A stretch of 64,000 nt of DNA from contig OMWH01000017.1 in assembly GCA_900314755.1 (NCBI GenBank), forward strand, positions 1 to 64,000. The letters run 5' to 3'. Position numbers and translations under genes: made by a program. The notes beneath the pieces were generated by a model. It worked only from the letters and a program-made list of their open reading frames with translations. It was not told the DNA's origin and did no database searches. Positions 8,492-15,804 of the stretch are shown here, one piece after another; position 1 is the stretch's first letter; every line of letters begins with the position of its first letter. This DNA comes from an uncultured Prevotellaceae bacterium (GTDB taxonomy: Bacteria > Bacteroidota > Bacteroidia > Bacteroidales > Bacteroidaceae).

Positions 8492-9423
8492 TGAAAAAGT
8501 TATTTAAACTCATCGTATGTACGGCAGCTATATTGGCCTTGGCTTCATGCAGTTTATTTGGGGATGATAAACCCTCAAGAGAAGCAGAAAGAGTAAGAAC
8601 AATTGATGTACTCCCCGATTCTATAAAAAAGAAAATTGTGGAGCAAGATGCTCAAATGAAAGATCTCGTCTTTAAGGTTGACACTCTGACCGCAGAATTA
8701 AATACGGTAAAGAAGGAAAATGCAGAATTAAATGAGAAACTTAACGGAATTAAGAATCCCCAAAATGCATTAGGGTATATTTCATTAGGCTCTTTGATAC
8801 TTGCTGTTATTGCTATTATTCTTTTTATCTTTAAAAAGGGACTTAATGAGCAAGAGGTTATAGCAGTCACCACAGACAAGTTGGATAGTTCGCAGCGAAT
8901 AAAGGATTTACAGTATCATGTGAATACGCTTAAGAACGATTTTCAGCGATTGTCCCAGGGGACACAAACTAAGTATTCTTCTGCACCAAGCAATATAGAA
9001 TATCAAATACAGAAATTGGAAAGAAGATTACTGGAAGTTGAATCATGTATAAATTCTCAGCAATATGTACCATCTCCTCAACAATCATCTTATGGATATT
9101 CTAATTATCAGCAAGGAACTACTGAAGTACCACGTGCAGGTTATGCAAATATAAACACAGGCAAATACTTTACTAAGATTCTAGATTCAAACCAAGAAAC
9201 GTGTGTGTTTTCAATCAAGTTAAAAAATGAGACCCAAGGAGAATTTTCAATAATATCATTAGATAAAATTAAATCAAGAAATGGATGGCAAGAAGTTGTT
9301 GAATATACAGGCTCAATAGAAGATGCTACCAGTTTCAAAGAAGTTGATAAAGGTATTTGTGAGAAAGTGGACGAAAGTACTTGGGAAGTTACAAAGCCTC
9401 TTAAAATCAGATTATTCAAGTAA
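8491..9423 (+). CDS. Coiled-coil protein with lipobox and a transmembrane segment (310 aa)
   Basis: The ATG at 8491 overlaps the previous stop and gives a lipoprotein-type signal peptide with lipobox LASC (Cys20). A heptad-rich coiled coil follows (about residues 45-88), then a clear membrane segment (about 93-115, LGYISLGSLILAVIAIILFI), another coiled region, a Gln/Ser/Tyr-rich linker and a globular C-terminus. Lipidation plus a second membrane segment would put the C-terminal 195 residues in the cytoplasm. That is an odd topology for a lipoprotein and would suit a linker between envelope and cytosolic NTPases. An upstream in-frame start at 8452 lies inside the preceding gene and is unlikely. 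The family is unknown to me. Confidence 0.7.
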   Translation: MKKLFKLIVCTAAILALASCSLFGDDKPSREAERVRTIDVLPDSIKKKIVEQDAQMKDLVFKVDTLTAELNTVKKENAELNEKLNGIKNPQNALGYISLGSLILAVIAIILFIFKKGLNEQEVIAVTTDKLDSSQRIKDLQYHVNTLKNDFQRLSQGTQTKYSSAPSNIEYQIQKLERRLLEVESCINSQQYVPSPQQSSYGYSNYQQGTTEVPRAGYANINTGKYFTKILDSNQETCVFSIKLKNETQGEFSIISLDKIKSRNGWQEVVEYTGSIEDATSFKEVDKGICEKVDESTWEVTKPLKIRLFK

Positions 9424-9425
9424 AA

Positions 9426-11066
9426 ATGTCAAATTTAGTTCTTATTATCATAGTTGCAATCATTGCGCTACAGATATTCTTTTTTATGAAGAATGTATTC
9501 CGTATGCAGGAGTACAAACAGATTTTTGCAGAAGAGAGTTCATGGGGAATTGCACATAATTCCGAGACGAAATTTGTCTCTGGTATTTATGGACGAGGAA
9601 ACAAAATATTTGAATCCATCAAAGACTCAATCAATAAGTATCTGGAAAACAACTCGGGTTCAGTAATTGATTTCTCGCTCCTTAAAGATGCAGTGGATCG
9701 TCATTGTGATTCAATAGAAAATGATATCAACACATTGACTCCTACACCTCTGTACTGTGGTCTTGCAGGAACAATGGCGGGTGTCATTGTTGGCTTAGGT
9801 TCGCTTATTACAACAGGTAGTATCACAGACTTACTTTCATCTGGATCTGGTAATTTTGGTGCTGCAGCAGATGGTGTAAATGACCTCCTTTCTGGTGTGG
9901 CTTGGGCCATGCTTGCGAGTATCATGGGTATTTTACTGACCACAATAGCTTCCCTTTTATTTAAGAGTTATAAACTTCAGGGAGAATCAGGAAAGAATAC
10001 TTTCCTAGCATGGTTACAAGCCAAATTGTTGCCAGAGTTGCCCTCTGATACTTCGGATGCCCTCAATCGTCTAGTCAAGAACCTCAACAAGTTCAATAAC
10101 ACGTTTGCTGAAAATACTTCTTCACTACGTGGCGCTTTGCGCGAAGTAAACGAATCCTATCGTATTCAAGGCGACATTATCAAAGCCGTGCATGACATGG
10201 ATGTGATGAAGATGGCTAAAGCCAATGTTCGTGTATTGGAAGAACTGAAGGAATGTACTGATAAACTAGAGAAGTTTAATGAGTATTTGAATGACATTCA
10301 CGGCTATACAGATGCCATTCACACATTCACTACTCAGTTTGAACAAGAGGCAAACCGATTGCATGTCTTGGAGGAAATCCAGCAGTACTTTTCGCGTCAT
10401 AAAGCAGAAATTGCAAAAGATGCAGCAGATTCTGATGTGGCTTTACGAGATGCTTTACGTTCGTTAAGGGAGTCTTCAGAGTCAAATTCAAAAGAATTGA
10501 ATAGCATATTTGTGCAACAGGCGGAAGACTTTAAGAGAATATTGAAAGACGAAAGAGAGTCATTTGAGCAAGTTAATCAAGATTTGCAAGCACAATTCTC
10601 AACTCAACTCAAGGAAATACCAATGCTTGAGGAAAAACTTGCTGATGTGGCAGAAATACCACAGAAAATAGATGAGATGATAGTCCGTTTGGAGCAGTCA
10701 AATAGTCAACTTTACTCCAATTTTATATTTTCTACAAGAGAGACTCTTATTCAGTTTGCAAAGGCAAGTAAGGAAAACGAAACGATAACTTCTTCTGGAT
10801 CCGGGACAGTGTCATATAGAATAAGTTGGATAGTGATAGTCTGTGCTGTATTAATTGCTATAGCCTGTATTGCAAACACTGTTCACAATATCTGGTTTTC
10901 ATCTGATAAGACTCCAACCGAAGTCTCTGTTGCGAAAGTCTCTGGTGACATTGATTCAACTTTAGTGAAATCACAGGGAATAGATAGTTTAAATATGCAA
11001 CATGAGCAGTCGTCTGTGCAGACATCTCATGGGCAACAAACAAATTACAACATTCCGAGTAATTAA
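9426..11066 (+). CDS. MotA/TolQ/ExbB-family channel protein, ZorA-like (546 aa)
   Basis: One hydrophobic segment is at the N-terminus (about residues 4-22). Two more (about 108-130, PLYCGLAGTMAGVIVGLGSL, and 153-180) have the Gly/Ala/Thr-rich character of MotA/ExbB channel helices. A long coiled-coil cytosolic region follows (about 185-460), and a fourth membrane segment is at about 466-491. MotA-type pentamers conduct ions with a MotB-type partner, and the partner is the next gene (11103). The long coiled tail after the channel helices is typical of ZorA of the Zorya anti-phage system. The C-terminal membrane segment is not something I know from ZorA. Function here is inferred from family and pairing. 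Confidence 0.8.
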   Translation: MSNLVLIIIVAIIALQIFFFMKNVFRMQEYKQIFAEESSWGIAHNSETKFVSGIYGRGNKIFESIKDSINKYLENNSGSVIDFSLLKDAVDRHCDSIENDINTLTPTPLYCGLAGTMAGVIVGLGSLITTGSITDLLSSGSGNFGAAADGVNDLLSGVAWAMLASIMGILLTTIASLLFKSYKLQGESGKNTFLAWLQAKLLPELPSDTSDALNRLVKNLNKFNNTFAENTSSLRGALREVNESYRIQGDIIKAVHDMDVMKMAKANVRVLEELKECTDKLEKFNEYLNDIHGYTDAIHTFTTQFEQEANRLHVLEEIQQYFSRHKAEIAKDAADSDVALRDALRSLRESSESNSKELNSIFVQQAEDFKRILKDERESFEQVNQDLQAQFSTQLKEIPMLEEKLADVAEIPQKIDEMIVRLEQSNSQLYSNFIFSTRETLIQFAKASKENETITSSGSGTVSYRISWIVIVCAVLIAIACIANTVHNIWFSSDKTPTEVSVAKVSGDIDSTLVKSQGIDSLNMQHEQSSVQTSHGQQTNYNIPSN

Positions 11067-11102
11067 TATTATTCAAAATCATCAATAAGAACCAAAGAAT
11101 CT

Positions 11103-11774
11103 ATGGCTGAGAAGAAAGAATCATTTTTCTGGACTAGTTATTCTGACTTAATGACAAGTCTTTTCTTCATAATGCTCACCCTTTTTGTCCTTGTAATTGT
11201 ACTTTTGCATAAACGTATGGAGGCAACAGAGAAGCAACTACAAGAGATAAAGAAGGTAGAAGCATCTACCAGAGAGTTGGGGAAATCAAAGAACTTTGCA
11301 TATAGGGCGGAATATAAGAAGTATGTCCTTGATGTAAGATGTTTCTTTGATGATACAAAATTCAAGTTATCGGATTTACAGGCTGATACAGCAAGCCTGC
11401 ACCAAGCTGGAATCGAAATTAAAGAGTTCCTTGATAGGAATGATGGAAATCAGTACCTACTTATTATCGAAGGGCAGGCTTCGCGAAACTCAATGATGCT
11501 AACTGATGCTAACTACAATTGGAGTTTTCAGCGTGCCCTTACTTTGATGAAGTATTGGAAAGACATTTGCCACATCGATTTTGGGTCGAACTGTGAAATC
11601 CAAATTGCAGGGAGCGGTGATGGAAGATATAATTTTGGCTATACAGGTGGAGAGGGAACGGCTCGCTTTAAAGAATTGGATAGTACCTTAATGAGAGAAA
11701 GAGGAAATAAAGAAAGAGACAACCAAAGATTTGTTATTCATATTATTCCCAAAAACATAATTGAAAATGCATAA
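11103..11774 (+). CDS. MotB/OmpA-family protein, ZorB-like (223 aa)
   Basis: A short cytosolic tail (FFWTSYSDLMTSLFF) leads into a single membrane helix (about residues 16-36). Asp15 lies at its start, as the proton-carrying Asp does in MotB/ZorB. The C-terminal half (about 110-220) is an OmpA-like peptidoglycan-binding domain, with the pattern LLIIEGQASRNS, then WSFQRALTLMKYW and a final RFVIHI strand. In this family the plug domain anchors an ion channel to the cell wall. It directly follows the MotA-like gene with a 36-base gap and overlaps the next gene by 8 bases. The pairing supports an ion-driven, wall-anchored complex. Confidence 0.82.
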   Translation: MAEKKESFFWTSYSDLMTSLFFIMLTLFVLVIVLLHKRMEATEKQLQEIKKVEASTRELGKSKNFAYRAEYKKYVLDVRCFFDDTKFKLSDLQADTASLHQAGIEIKEFLDRNDGNQYLLIIEGQASRNSMMLTDANYNWSFQRALTLMKYWKDICHIDFGSNCEIQIAGSGDGRYNFGYTGGEGTARFKELDSTLMRERGNKERDNQRFVIHIIPKNIIENA

Positions 11775-12321
11775 AAATAAATTATTCTTCAGTTTTCTGA
11801 TGATTTCATGCATAGCACTTGCGTTTTCGTCATGCGCTCATAAATCTGGTCGGCATGGTCGTGATGGCAATCGAAATCGTGCGACGGCAATTGTCAAGAA
11901 TCAGAATGGTGACCGAAAAGAACGCAAAGTTGGTGGTCATACTAAAGTCAGTATGCGTAAAGAAGGTGGAGTTTATCTTGTGCCAATAACGGTTAATGGA
12001 TTAAACCTTGATTTTATTTTCGACACAGGTGCTTCTAGCATCAGTTTGTCATCAGCAGAAGCAATGGTGATGCTGCGACAAGGGCAGATAACGCAGGAAG
12101 ATGTCGTTGGTCAGCAACAGTTCCAAGATGCAACTGGGGGTGTTTCCGTTGGAACAATAGTACTACTCCGTACAGTCCAAATTGGTGACATAACATTAGA
12201 AAATGTTGAAGCATCTATTGTTGACAACATCCAAGCCCCGCTATTACTTGGACAAACAGCATTAGCAAAATTCGGGAAAGTAACTATCGATTATAATCAT
12301 AATACTATAGAATTCAACTAA
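11767..12321 (+). CDS. Retropepsin-like aspartic protease, predicted lipoprotein (184 aa)
   Basis: The ATG at 11767, overlapping the previous stop, gives a signal peptide with lipobox FSSC (Cys23). A basic low-complexity stretch follows, then a retropepsin-like domain: VPITVNGLNLDFIFDTGAS, with the catalytic DTGAS at residues 86-90. A later flap-like hydrophobic strand is followed by LLLGQTALAKFGKVTIDY, the second family motif. Such clan AA proteases act as dimers in the periplasm or at the outer membrane. The TTG in frame at 11761 is a less likely start. A protease in a motor-like operon could process a partner, but its substrate is unknown. Confidence 0.8.
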   Translation: MHKNKLFFSFLMISCIALAFSSCAHKSGRHGRDGNRNRATAIVKNQNGDRKERKVGGHTKVSMRKEGGVYLVPITVNGLNLDFIFDTGASSISLSSAEAMVMLRQGQITQEDVVGQQQFQDATGGVSVGTIVLLRTVQIGDITLENVEASIVDNIQAPLLLGQTALAKFGKVTIDYNHNTIEFN

Positions 12322-12341
12322 ACTTTTTATTACCAGAATTA

Positions 12342-13220
12342 ATGCATTTACATAGAAATGTTGTTGTATTAGGTATCATCCTTCTTATTTTAATAATATC
12401 GTGTAGTCATACTAGTGGGAAGAACAGAAGATATTCGACAGAAATTGAAGATTTGTCGGTAGATAATTCTATCACCATAATAGGACACCCTGATTCGATA
12501 GACAATGTATCTATGGCTATAAATTCTTCGATGGATGCCGTCCATATCTTATGTAGACCAGCACCATTGTCAGGTGTATCGGAACAGATAATTAAGAAAA
12601 AAGCTTATATTGTATCGTATAACAAAGATTCAAGAATTCCTAACTGGGTGGCTTGGCATTTAATTGCACAACACGTCGACGGTGATATTCCTCGTTCAAA
12701 CGATTATAGGGAAGATTTTGATGTTCCTGCACCTCGTGCAACAAATGAGGATTATAAGGGTAGTGGTTGGTCTCGGGGGCATATGTGTCCGGCAGGGGAC
12801 AATAAATGGGATGCAACTGCAATGAGTGAGTCTTTTTTGCTTTCTAATATGTGTCCACAAGATGCTAGTTTAAATAGTGGAGTATGGAATAAAATAGAAT
12901 TGGATTGTAGACAGTGGGCAAAGAAATATGGTGATTTGTACATCGTTTGTGGACCTTTATTTCTTAACAGGGAACATGAGAGTATTGGCGATAATAAAGT
13001 GGTTGTTCCTGAGGCATTTTTTAAAGTAATTCTATGTTTGCAAGGGTCCCCAAAAGGTATTGGATTTATTGTACGTAATAATGAAGGAAAGAAGAAAAGA
13101 GATAGTTTCGTAAATACCATAGACGATGTTGAGCGTGTTACAGGCATGGATTTTTTTCCATCACTGCCTGATAGTATTGAAAGTGTAGTAGAAGGTCATG
13201 CTAATATAAAATTGTGGTGA
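12342..13220 (+). CDS. DNA/RNA non-specific endonuclease (NUC1/NucA type), predicted lipoprotein (292 aa)
   Basis: An N-terminal signal peptide ends in lipobox IISC (Cys21). The domain from about residue 75 to 285 contains WVAWHLIAQH, then the ββα-metal active site WSRGHMCPAGDNK (catalytic His147), followed by ESFLLSNMCPQ with the metal-binding Asn. The family consensus is DRGH, so the Asp is Ser here, which is tolerated in many members. NUC1 enzymes cut DNA and RNA without sequence preference. Because it is lipidated, it should act outside the cytoplasm, for example on incoming DNA. It sits 20 bases after the protease gene in the accessory operon and could be its effector. Confidence 0.85.
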   Translation: MHLHRNVVVLGIILLILIISCSHTSGKNRRYSTEIEDLSVDNSITIIGHPDSIDNVSMAINSSMDAVHILCRPAPLSGVSEQIIKKKAYIVSYNKDSRIPNWVAWHLIAQHVDGDIPRSNDYREDFDVPAPRATNEDYKGSGWSRGHMCPAGDNKWDATAMSESFLLSNMCPQDASLNSGVWNKIELDCRQWAKKYGDLYIVCGPLFLNREHESIGDNKVVVPEAFFKVILCLQGSPKGIGFIVRNNEGKKKRDSFVNTIDDVERVTGMDFFPSLPDSIESVVEGHANIKLW

Positions 13221-13247
13221 TGAATGTGTTGTAATATAAACAAAACT

Positions 13248-13982
13248 ATGAAAAATGTCTATCTAATTTTTGCAGCTATGTTGCTGCTTTGTTTGGCTCC
13301 AATGCCGTATGGATATTATAGTTTTATTAGGGTATCCGCACTGGTGGTGTTCGGAGTATTAGCATATAAGTATTACAACGAAAAGAAAGAGATGCTCGCA
13401 TGGACATTTGGATTCCTTGCTGTATTATTCCAGCCTTTTGCAAAAGTGGCTTTAGGAAGAGTTGTTTGGAATATTGTAGATGTTATTGTTGCTATTGGAT
13501 TGCTGATCTTGTTTTTCTATGAAAGGAAAAAGTCAACAAATGATGTTATTCAAGTGTCTCCGGACACTATGATTAATCCTAAAGTAAGTAAGTTGGTAAT
13601 TACTAATGATTATCGGATACTACTGCCAGATTATTATAATATAGAAATCAAGTTAGAACCTTTGGTAAAAGCTGTGTATTTATTGTTCCTCAAGCATCCC
13701 GAAGGGATTGTATTTAAAGATTTGACTGATTATCGAGAGGAACTTAAACAAATTTATTCTGTCTTGCGGCCTAATGGTATCACAGATAAAGCGCTCCAGA
13801 GTATAGAAGATGTGACGAATCCAATGTCTAATTCCATCAATGAGAAGTGTGCACGTATCCGAGGTGTCTTTGTAGGACATTTGGGTGATGACATAGCCCA
13901 ACATTATTATATTGATGGGCTGCGTGGTGAACCCAAGAAGATCAGTCTTCCTCGTGACTTGGTGGTGTGGGAAACCAATTAA
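13248..13982 (+). CDS. Membrane protein with DUF6804-like N-terminus and soluble C-terminal domain (244 aa)
   Basis: Three or four hydrophobic segments occupy residues 1-100, including YLIFAAMLLLCLAP and the segment around VVWNIVDVIVAIGLLILFFY, and resemble small DUF6804 proteins. The C-terminal 130 residues are soluble. They contain a segment LEPLVKAVYLLFLKHPEGI that is recurrent in Bacteroidetes proteins and looks helical, possibly winged-helix-like. The role is unknown. An in-frame ATG at 13224, 3 bases after the nuclease stop, would add eight residues (MCCNINKT). I prefer 13248 because it starts directly at the hydrophobic segment. It is the last gene of the accessory operon. Confidence 0.7.
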   Translation: MKNVYLIFAAMLLLCLAPMPYGYYSFIRVSALVVFGVLAYKYYNEKKEMLAWTFGFLAVLFQPFAKVALGRVVWNIVDVIVAIGLLILFFYERKKSTNDVIQVSPDTMINPKVSKLVITNDYRILLPDYYNIEIKLEPLVKAVYLLFLKHPEGIVFKDLTDYREELKQIYSVLRPNGITDKALQSIEDVTNPMSNSINEKCARIRGVFVGHLGDDIAQHYYIDGLRGEPKKISLPRDLVVWETN

Positions 13983-14175
13983 AGTCGCTTCGCTTGTCGA
14001 AGAGTAATTTCACATTTCCACAAGTCTTGTAAAGTAAAATCGTTTGGTGGCAAAGGTACAAGTTCGTATCTTTGTCACTGAATTAATTGATATGATTTAT
14101 GACAGATTTTGAATACATTTTCCAGCAGGTGAGGAAGTTTCATCATACGAAATAAAAAGCGAGAACAATAATCAG

Positions 14176-14520
14176 TCAGAAGATGGCTGCTATCTTCCTG
14201 ATTTTTTCAAGTCGTTTCATAAATGACTTGTCTTGCTTGGCTTTCTGCATATTGTACTCTGTCTGAAGACCTATCCATATAGAGGCATCTGTACCTAATG
14301 CTGCCTCAAGTAAAAGAGCGTATTCTGTAGTTACTGGACGCTTGCCGTTTAGTATTTCATTGAATACGGTATATGATACCCCCATCTTTTCGGCAAGTAC
14401 TTTCTGTGTTATCCCACGAGCTATTATTTCGTCTTTAATCATCTCCCCTGGGTGAATCAGCATTGATGATGTCATATTGTTGGCAATTCTGTTTTCAGAA
14501 ATGTTTTGTATTGTTTTCAT
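14176..14520 (-). CDS. higA: HigA-family antitoxin (114 aa)
   Basis: Residues about 20-85 form a helix-turn-helix of the HigA/VapI type: LIHPGEMIKDEIIARGITQK, then LAEKMGVSYTVFNEILNGKRPVTTEYALLLEAALG. Family members bind and neutralise a RelE-fold toxin and repress their own promoter. It lies 9 bases downstream of the toxin gene on the same strand, the toxin-first order usual for higBA. The N-terminal 18 residues precede the conserved region, so an internal Met start is possible. It faces the accessory operon tail-to-tail. Confidence 0.88.
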   Translation of the reverse strand: MKTIQNISENRIANNMTSSMLIHPGEMIKDEIIARGITQKVLAEKMGVSYTVFNEILNGKRPVTTEYALLLEAALGTDASIWIGLQTEYNMQKAKQDKSFMKRLEKIRKIAAIF

Positions 14521-14529
14521 ATTTACCTC

Positions 14530-14847
14530 CTATTTATAATGATTCGACAATTCCATGATATTGCATATTGTGACTACTGGTTCTTCATCAGTCTCTGTAA
14601 GCGTAAATTCGACCCGATATTGATCATTGGCTTTAACGGAGAAACGACCCTCTTTATCACCATGCAAAGCTTCAAAGTGTAACGACTTGAAAGGAAATAA
14701 GTCTTCTTTACGAGTAGCCTGTATCAGGTATTTTACAGCCTTTTGGTAACCTCTAACAATTTGGGGTTGGAATCTGAGTTTTTTTAATCCAGTTTTCCCT
14801 TCAGTATAGAGCTTCTCTAGATACTCTTCATTGAACGTCACTACCAT
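14530..14847 (-). CDS. higB: HigB-family toxin, RelE fold (105 aa)
   Basis: The sequence VVTFNEEYLEKLYTEG... PFKSLHFEALHGDKEGRFSV, with a YRVEFTLTE strand, is typical of HigB/RelE mRNA interferases, which cut mRNA on the ribosome. The start at 14847 (MVVTFNE) is chosen because the possible upstream ATG at 14871 lies inside the -7 box at 14868-14876. It is followed by higA after 9 bases. The pair probably stabilises the neighbouring accessory DNA or serves as a stress or phage response, which is an inference. Confidence 0.87.
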   Translation of the reverse strand: MVVTFNEEYLEKLYTEGKTGLKKLRFQPQIVRGYQKAVKYLIQATRKEDLFPFKSLHFEALHGDKEGRFSVKANDQYRVEFTLTETDEEPVVTICNIMELSNHYK

Positions 14848-14867
14848 GTTGCTTTTATATTTCTGAT

Positions 14868-14900
14868 GCAAAGGTACATAAATAAAATGAAATTCGCAAA
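14868..14900 (-). promoter_or_regulatory. higBA promoter
   Basis: On the minus strand TTTG (14900-14897), a 20-base spacer and TACCTTTGC (14876-14868) form a complete Bacteroidetes promoter about 20 bases before the toxin ATG at 14847. Confidence 0.75.
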
Positions 14901-15098
14901 TAATCGAATCGCTATTTTAATATTCTTTTATTTTCGCAAGCCTTGTGAACATTTGGATGTATTACGAAAAAACAGTATCTTTACCGAGAGAGCTTGTGGT
15001 GAAAACCTTTTCCAGTTGAGGTCACCCTCATGTATGTGGTCACCCAACATTATTACTGCCTGATCCACTTCAGGTCAAATACGATAATGTTATCTGGA

Positions 15099-15140
15099 AA
15101 TACGACTGGCGGAATGAAAAATCTGCCAGTCGTATTTTTT
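15099..15140. terminator. Strong hairpin with T run
   Basis: AATACGACTGGC (15099-15110) is perfectly complementary to GCCAGTCGTATT (15125-15136) and is followed by T residues. No gene ends just upstream on the plus strand, so it may belong to the repeat region or to a lost gene. Confidence 0.6.
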
Positions 15141-15160
15141 ATTCCGAGCATCGGAATAAA

Positions 15161-15221
15161 AATTCTGATACTCGTATTTTCAAATAAGATACTCGTATTA
15201 TTTGATAGGAGTATCAGAATT
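15161..15221. repeat. Inverted repeat inside composite element copy 1
   Basis: AATTCTGATACTC (15161-15173) and GAGTATCAGAATT (15209-15221) are perfect 13-base inverted copies, and the shorter TTCCGA/TCGGAA hairpin at 15142-15156 precedes them. The arms flank the ACTCGTATT motif shared with the second copy of the element. Confidence 0.65.
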
Positions 15222-15350
15222 CCTCGCGCGCACGCGCGCATACATAAAGTTTTTTACCCTTGCAACCGTTGCCACCTTGCAACACTACTTGAAAATCAGC
15301 GTGTTACGTGTGGCAACGAGGTGACAAGGGTGACAACGAATGGCGATTTT
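15181..15350. repeat. Composite dispersed repeat, copy 1
   Basis: About 170 bases here match 53415-53585 with few differences. The order in both copies is: an A+T-rich part with AAGATACTCGTATT, an alternating CG tract (15225-15240), a conserved block from ATACATAAAG to GGTGACAACGAATGGCG with internal inverted segments (TTGCCAC/GTGGCAA, ACCCTTG/CAAGGGT), then G+C-rich short repeats. No open frame is conserved in protein character, so I read it as a non-coding dispersed element. Confidence 0.75.
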
Positions 15351-15408
15351 CCCCTAAATATTCACTCAACACAGTAACTGTGTTCACCAAACTACTGCAT
15401 GGGGGGTG

Positions 15409-15562
15409 CGAAGCCCCGGGCTCCGTGGGTCGAAGCCCCGGGCTCCGTGGGTCGAAGCCCCGGGCTCCGTGGGTCGAAGCCCCGGGCTCCATGGGTCGAA
15501 GCCCCGGGCTCCGTGGGTCGAAGGTGCCGCCTCCAGGGGTCGAAGGTACGGGCTTCATGACC
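15409..15562. repeat. Seven 22-base tandem repeats, G+C-rich
   Basis: Seven units of 22 bases follow one another. The first five carry CGAAGCCCCGGGCTCC plus GTGGGT or ATGGGT. The last two are degenerate (CGAAGGTGCCGCC..., CGAAGGTACGGGC...). Each unit contains a GC-rich near-palindrome. Since 22 is not a multiple of three, all frames read through them, which produces spurious open frames on both strands. There are no spacers, so this is not a CRISPR array. A shorter version follows copy 2 at 53605-53715. The remaining bases from 15563 to 15740 hold no gene that I can see. Confidence 0.85.
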
Positions 15563-15749
15563 CTTGGGGATTATCTCTAAGGGTCTTGGGGATAGTTCCT
15601 TTACCCCCTAAGGGATGCCTTGCATGACCCATAGGAGATATCGGAGTACCCCCATAACTGATATCGGAACGAGGGATAAACTATATCTTGATCAAATGGA
15701 GGCTTTAATTGACCCGATTAAGGGCTTTAATCGTAATGAAAAGGGGCTT

Positions 15750-15804
15750 CAGTCGGTAACAAACTACCCTTCAGTCGGTAACAAACCAATGGTCAGTCGG
15801 TAAC
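15750..15804. repeat. Three copies of CAGTCGGTAAC
   Basis: CAGTCGGTAAC occurs at 15750-15760, 15772-15782 and 15794-15804, exactly 22 bases apart. The third copy overlaps the 3-prime end of the VanW-like gene. The same 22-base period as the neighbouring G+C-rich array suggests a common origin. Confidence 0.6.

Noticed and set aside
11138-11365. Minus-strand frame opposite the MotB-like gene
   Set aside because: Shadow of a well-supported membrane protein gene.
14099-14155. 18-codon open frame starting MTDFEYIFQQ after the accessory operon
   Set aside because: Too short and without support; it may be a decayed gene start, but nothing confirms it.
15409-15562. Possible CRISPR array
   Set aside because: Units are directly adjacent with no variable spacers and there are no cas genes.
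15304-15627. Several open frames over the 22-base repeats on both strands
   Set aside because: All three frames are open because of the repeat sequence; peptides are mere repeats of Pro, Gly and Arg.
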